Positions 61,165 through 64,000 of a stretch of DNA of 64,000 nt are shown piece by piece (positions within the stretch are counted from its first letter, which is position 1; each line of letters begins with the position of its first letter). The notes beneath the pieces were generated by a model. That model saw only the letters and a program-made list of their open reading frames with translations, did not search any database and had not been told where the DNA came from. A program made the position numbers and the translations under genes. The DNA comes from Pseudomonas sp. S09G 359 (GTDB taxonomy: Bacteria; Pseudomonadota; Gammaproteobacteria; Pseudomonadales; Pseudomonadaceae). The stretch lies in contig NZ_CP025263.1 in NCBI RefSeq assembly GCF_002843605.1, forward strand, positions 6,623,501 through 6,687,500, read 5' to 3'.

Positions 61165-62139
61165 ATGCGTAAGTCATTGATGCGTATGACATTGCGTCAG
61201 TTGCAGATTTTCAATGAAGTCTGTGATTTGCGCTCTTACAGCCGCGCAGCCGAGGAAATGTCCCTCACCCAACCGGCTGTTAGCCTACAGATTCGTCAGC
61301 TGGAAGAGCTGATCGGCCAGCCATTGTTCGATTATGTCGGCAAAAAGCTCTACATGACCGAGGCCGCCGAAGCCCTGCAACGGGCCAGCCGGGATATTTT
61401 CGGGCGCCTGGAAAACCTCGATATGCAGCTGTCGGACATGCAAGGCTCACTGCAAGGCCAGTTGAAGCTGGCGATTGAGTCCAGCGCCAAGTACTTCGTG
61501 CCGCACCTGTTTGCCGCGTTCAAGCGCCAGCACCCGGAGGTGCAGTTGCACCTCACGGTGGTCAACCGCGCCCAGGTGATCCGTAGGCTTTCGGACAACC
61601 GCGATGACCTGGTGATCATGTCCATGGTGCCCCAGGACATGGGCCTGGAGTTCCTGCCATTCCTCAACAACCCGATCGTCGCCGTGGCGCCCCCCGATCA
61701 TCCGTTGAGCCTGCAAGGGCCGCTGCGCCTGCAGGACCTGGAACCCTACACGCTGCTGTTGCGCGAACCGGGCTCCGGCACGCGGCTGGCCTGCGAGGAG
61801 TATTTCAAGGAGAAACGCGTGCACTTCACCCAGACGGTGGAAGTGGCCTCGGCTGAGGCGCAGCGTGAATGTGTCTGTGCCGGCCTGGGCGTGGCCCTGC
61901 TGACGCGCCATGCCGTCAACATGGAACTGGCCACCGGCGGGCTCAAGGAGCTGCCGGTGGAAGAACTGCCGCTGTACCGCAGCTGGTGCCTGGTGCAGGC
62001 CAAAGCCAAGCGCCTGTCACCGGTGGCCCATGCGTTCCTGGGCTTTATTCGCAGCGAACGGCTACAGATCAGCGCGCTGGCTGAGCGTTTCGCTGGGCAG
62101 CCACGGGTGCCTGCCAGTGGAGTTCCGGGTAGTCACTGA
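61165..62139 (+). CDS. pycR: LysR family regulator PycR
   Basis: 324 residues. Winged helix at about 9-68 (LRQLQIFNEVCDLRSYSRAA, EEMSLTQPAVSLQIRQLEEL), followed by an effector domain. Divergent from pycAB, which it presumably controls. P. aeruginosa PycR (PA5437, from memory) is in the same place. Its end overlaps a small opposite gene by 71 bp. Confidence 0.9.
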   Translation: MRKSLMRMTLRQLQIFNEVCDLRSYSRAAEEMSLTQPAVSLQIRQLEELIGQPLFDYVGKKLYMTEAAEALQRASRDIFGRLENLDMQLSDMQGSLQGQLKLAIESSAKYFVPHLFAAFKRQHPEVQLHLTVVNRAQVIRRLSDNRDDLVIMSMVPQDMGLEFLPFLNNPIVAVAPPDHPLSLQGPLRLQDLEPYTLLLREPGSGTRLACEEYFKEKRVHFTQTVEVASAEAQRECVCAGLGVALLTRHAVNMELATGGLKELPVEELPLYRSWCLVQAKAKRLSPVAHAFLGFIRSERLQISALAERFAGQPRVPASGVPGSH

Positions 62140-62266
62140 TGCTTTGCAGCAGTTGGCGCTCGTCGCAGCGATCTTCGATTGCACGACGGAACGCCATGCG
62201 GCGTTGGTCTTCCTGCTGACGACGGGTCTTGACGGAGCTGTTGCTGTCTTCGTAGGGACGGGCCAT
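62069..62266 (-). CDS. Small protein of unknown function, overlapping pycR
   Basis: 65 residues starting at MARPYEDSNSSVKTRRQQED, preceded by GGGAGACTTGAA (a good site). The protein is very polar: RRMAFRRAIEDRCDERQLL. It is convergent with pycR and its last 71 bp overlap the pycR end. I do not recognise a domain. The strong ribosome site and protein-like composition argue for a real gene. An upstream extension to 62356 is unlikely. Confidence 0.6.
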   Translation of the reverse strand: MARPYEDSNSSVKTRRQQEDQRRMAFRRAIEDRCDERQLLQSISDYPELHWQAPVAAQRNAQPAR

Positions 62267-62367
62267 TTCAAGTCTCCCAAAGCGAGTACGAGGGAGTTCA
62301 GGATGGCCCTGGGGGATGACACGGCGATGACAGCCTGGTGAAGATTCTGGGCACACAGGAGATGCAA

Positions 62368-62461
62368 ATGTGGGAGGGGGCTTGCCCCCGATAGCGGTGT
62401 ATCAGCCAAAACATTCAGTGACTGACACACTGCAATCGGGGGCAAGCCCCCTCCCACATTT
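62368..62461. repeat. REPIN before the rpiR-type gene end
   Basis: Left arm GTGGGAGGGGGCTTGCCCCC, right arm GGGGGCAAGCCCCCTCCCAC; inner arms GATAGC.../GCAATC are partly paired. Confidence 0.9.
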
Positions 62462-62481
62462 GGAATGGGTTTGGACTGTAG

Positions 62482-63348
62482 TCAGTCGTCGAGGGCTTTG
62501 ACGGATTTGGGCGAGAGACGCAGGCTGCGCAAGCTGCGCTTCACACTCTTGAGGTGGTTGACCAGGCTCGGCCCGCGCGCCATGGCCACACCCATCGCCA
62601 ACACGTCGATCACCACCAGGTGGGCGATACGCGAGGTCAGCGGCGTGTAGATTTCGGTGTCTTCGTGCACATCGATCGCCAGGTTGACCGTGGACAATTC
62701 CGCCAACGGCGTCTGGCTCGGGCACAGGGTGATCAACGACGCGCCGCTTTCACGCACCAGGTTGGCGGTGATCAGCAGGTCCTTGGAGCGGCCCGACTGG
62801 GAAATACAGATCGCCACATCGGTAGGCTTCAAGGTCACCGCCGACATCGCCTGCATATGCGGGTCGCTGTAGGCCGCCGCCGTCAGCAGCAAGCGGAAAA
62901 ATTTGTGTTGGGCATCCGCCGCCACCGCACCGGAAGCACCAAAGCCGTAGAACTCCACACGCTGGGCCTGGGACATGGCGGTCACGGCTTTTTGCAGTTC
63001 TACCGGGTCGAGCTTCTCGCGCACTTCCATCAAGGTGTGCAGGGTGGTGTCGAAGATTTTCAGGCTGTAGTCGGCGACGGAATCGTCTTCGTGGATCGCA
63101 AACTGCCCGAAGCTGGCACCGGCAGCCAGGCTCTGGGCCAGCTTGAGTTTCAAGTCCTGGAACCCGGAGCAACCGATGGCGCGGCAGAAGCGCACGATGG
63201 TCGGCTCGCTGATGCCCACGCTGTGAGCCAGGTCGGCCATGGAACTGTGCATCACGGCCGCAGGGTCAAGCAGCACGTGATCGGCAACCTTGAGTTCCGA
63301 TTTGCGTAACAGGTGGCGCGACTGGGCGATATGTTGCAACAGGTTCAA
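62482..63348 (-). CDS. RpiR/HexR-like transcriptional regulator
   Basis: 288 residues. N-terminal RpiR helix-turn-helix at about 5-80 (MADLAHSVGISEPTIVRFCR) and a C-terminal SIS sugar-phosphate-binding domain from about 120 (FYGFGASGAVAADAQHKFFR, ICISQSGRSKDLL). It is a paralogue of HexR, the KDPG-responsive regulator of glucose metabolism. The HexR-type palindrome 46 bp upstream (63394-63410) suggests autoregulation or a shared HexR site. P. aeruginosa PA5438 occupies this position (from memory). Confidence 0.9.
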   Translation of the reverse strand: MNLLQHIAQSRHLLRKSELKVADHVLLDPAAVMHSSMADLAHSVGISEPTIVRFCRAIGCSGFQDLKLKLAQSLAAGASFGQFAIHEDDSVADYSLKIFDTTLHTLMEVREKLDPVELQKAVTAMSQAQRVEFYGFGASGAVAADAQHKFFRLLLTAAAYSDPHMQAMSAVTLKPTDVAICISQSGRSKDLLITANLVRESGASLITLCPSQTPLAELSTVNLAIDVHEDTEIYTPLTSRIAHLVVIDVLAMGVAMARGPSLVNHLKSVKRSLRSLRLSPKSVKALDD

Positions 63349-63393
63349 AGGACAGGACTCTTGTTATTGGCAGGTGCCAGGGATGTAGCAAGC

Positions 63394-63410
63394 TTGTAGT
63401 TATACTACAA
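63394..63410 (-). promoter_or_regulatory. HexR-type palindrome
   Basis: TTGTAGTTATACTACAA, perfect inverted repeat with 7-bp arms. Its centre matches the HexR consensus I recall, TGTARTWWWAYTACA, at every defined position. Confidence 0.72.
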
Positions 63411-63510
63411 GAATTGTCGTTTTACCCGTCCGATGCATCACTAAATCGCCCTGCTCGCCTTTGAATCTAAGGGCAGCCAAGTTGTAGCAACAAGGGCTGG
63501 CGGCGCAGCA

Positions 63511-64000
63511 CTAGGGAAAATCTGCATTTTTCCGTAACAAATCTGCCAACCCTTCGGCCTCCATCGGCCGACTGATCAGGTAACCCTGCACCTCGTCGCA
63601 ACGCTCCCCGCGCAGGAAATCCAGCTGCTGCTGATCTTCTACGCCCTCGGCCACCACCTTAAGGGCCAAACCATGGGCCATGGCGATAATGGCCCGGGTG
63701 ATGGCCGCGTCTTCGCGCCCCTGGCCGAGGCCACGGATAAAGGTCTGGTCGATTTTTACGTAGTCCACCGGGATGCGCTTGAGGTAACTGAGGGACGAAT
63801 AGCCGGTGCCAAAGTCGTCGATGGCCAGCTTCACGCCCAGGTCGCGCAGTTGCTGGAAGGTCGCGATAATGTGCTCAACGCTGTCGAGCAGTTGGCTCTC
63901 GGTCAGTTCCAGCTCCAGGTATTGCGGGTCCAGGCCGGTTTCTTCCAATACCTGGCGCACCAGGCTGACCAGCTTGCCCTGGCGCAACTGATGCACCGAC
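63511..64000 (-). CDS. EAL domain protein, C-terminal part
   Basis: The gene enters from the right edge and ends at 63511. About 162 residues are visible, all EAL phosphodiesterase: ELELTESQLLD, AIDDFGTGYSSLSYLKRIPV, VKIDQTFIRG and VVAEGVEDQQQ. It breaks down c-di-GMP. The EAL motif itself and any upstream GGDEF or sensor domain lie beyond the window. Confidence 0.92.
   Translation of the reverse strand, partial: SVHQLRQGKLVSLVRQVLEETGLDPQYLELELTESQLLDSVEHIIATFQQLRDLGVKLAIDDFGTGYSSLSYLKRIPVDYVKIDQTFIRGLGQGREDAAITRAIIAMAHGLALKVVAEGVEDQQQLDFLRGERCDEVQGYLISRPMEAEGLADLLRKNADFP

Noticed and set aside
1..64000. tRNA or rRNA genes, insertion sequences or prophage
   Set aside because: I saw no cloverleaf, rRNA sequence, transposase, integrase or phage structural gene. 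The accessory genes sit between ordinary genes without recognisable attachment sites.

Overview
The window is a GC-rich chromosomal stretch of a fluorescent Pseudomonas (P. fluorescens group). This rests on gene order (hup-rubB-rubA // ubiC-ubiA // phoB-phoR ... phoU-pstB-A-C-S; purEK-lysR-aspA; pycAB-pycR), which follows the PA5348-PA5371, PA5425-PA5429 and PA5435-PA5438 blocks of P. aeruginosa as I remember them, and on the many Pseudomonas-type REP/REPIN repeats with cores such as GGGGGCTTGCCCCC. The taxon is inferred; no search was run.

Layout. (1) 1-8141: right end of a type VI secretion locus: tail of the ClpV/TssH ATPase, a VgrG spike, an Eag-type chaperone, a 1450-residue prePAAR-PAAR-Rhs effector ending in an AHH-type nuclease tip, and an ankyrin+SUFU-like protein that should be its immunity partner. 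(2) 8187-16046: HU protein, rubredoxin and its reductase, ubiquinone genes ubiCA, the PhoB/PhoR phosphate two-component system, and a CorC-like membrane protein. (3) 16050-18503: an M23 peptidase, a HigBA-type toxin-antitoxin pair and an unusual response regulator. (4) 18673-25659: phoU-pstBACS on the minus strand with Pho boxes before pstC and pstS; a further Pho box precedes phoB. (5) 25926-34337: GAF-GAF-GGDEF-EAL protein, MFS carrier, thioesterase, hexose-6-phosphate mutarotase, small envelope proteins and purEK with a terminator-like leader. (6) 34669-43523: aspartate/asparagine catabolism (LysR, aspA, Na+ symporter, asparaginase) and an acetylpolyamine module (AraC regulator, aphA, periplasmic polyamine-binding protein). 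(7) 43649-57635, the accessory part: a 1547-residue dermonecrotic-toxin-like protein, a MocR regulator whose linker is encoded by a 12-bp DnaA-box-like minisatellite, paiB and two acetyltransferases, mmuM with a partial ABC importer, a HipA kinase/HipB pair in reversed gene order, and an autotransporter barrel almost without passenger. (8) 57719-64000: two-subunit pyruvate carboxylase with its LysR regulator, a small conserved-looking gene overlapping that regulator, a HexR-like RpiR regulator with a HexR-type palindrome, and the C-terminal part of an EAL protein.

How it works together. Phosphate: PhoR senses with PhoU/PstSCAB, PhoB binds the three Pho boxes, and the GGDEF-EAL gene shares the pstS control region. 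Competition: the T6SS cluster delivers the Rhs nuclease; HigBA, HipA/HipB and the large toxin-like protein are further conflict-type genes. Nitrogen and carbon: Asp/Asn enter fumarate through AnsA and AspA, and pyruvate carboxylase replenishes oxaloacetate.

Strongest candidates for undescribed biology: the DnaA-box-like minisatellite inside the mocR gene, the Rhs tip with its two-domain immunity protein, the lone 1547-residue toxin-like protein, the hip operator array with reversed gene order, and a purE leader resembling an attenuator.
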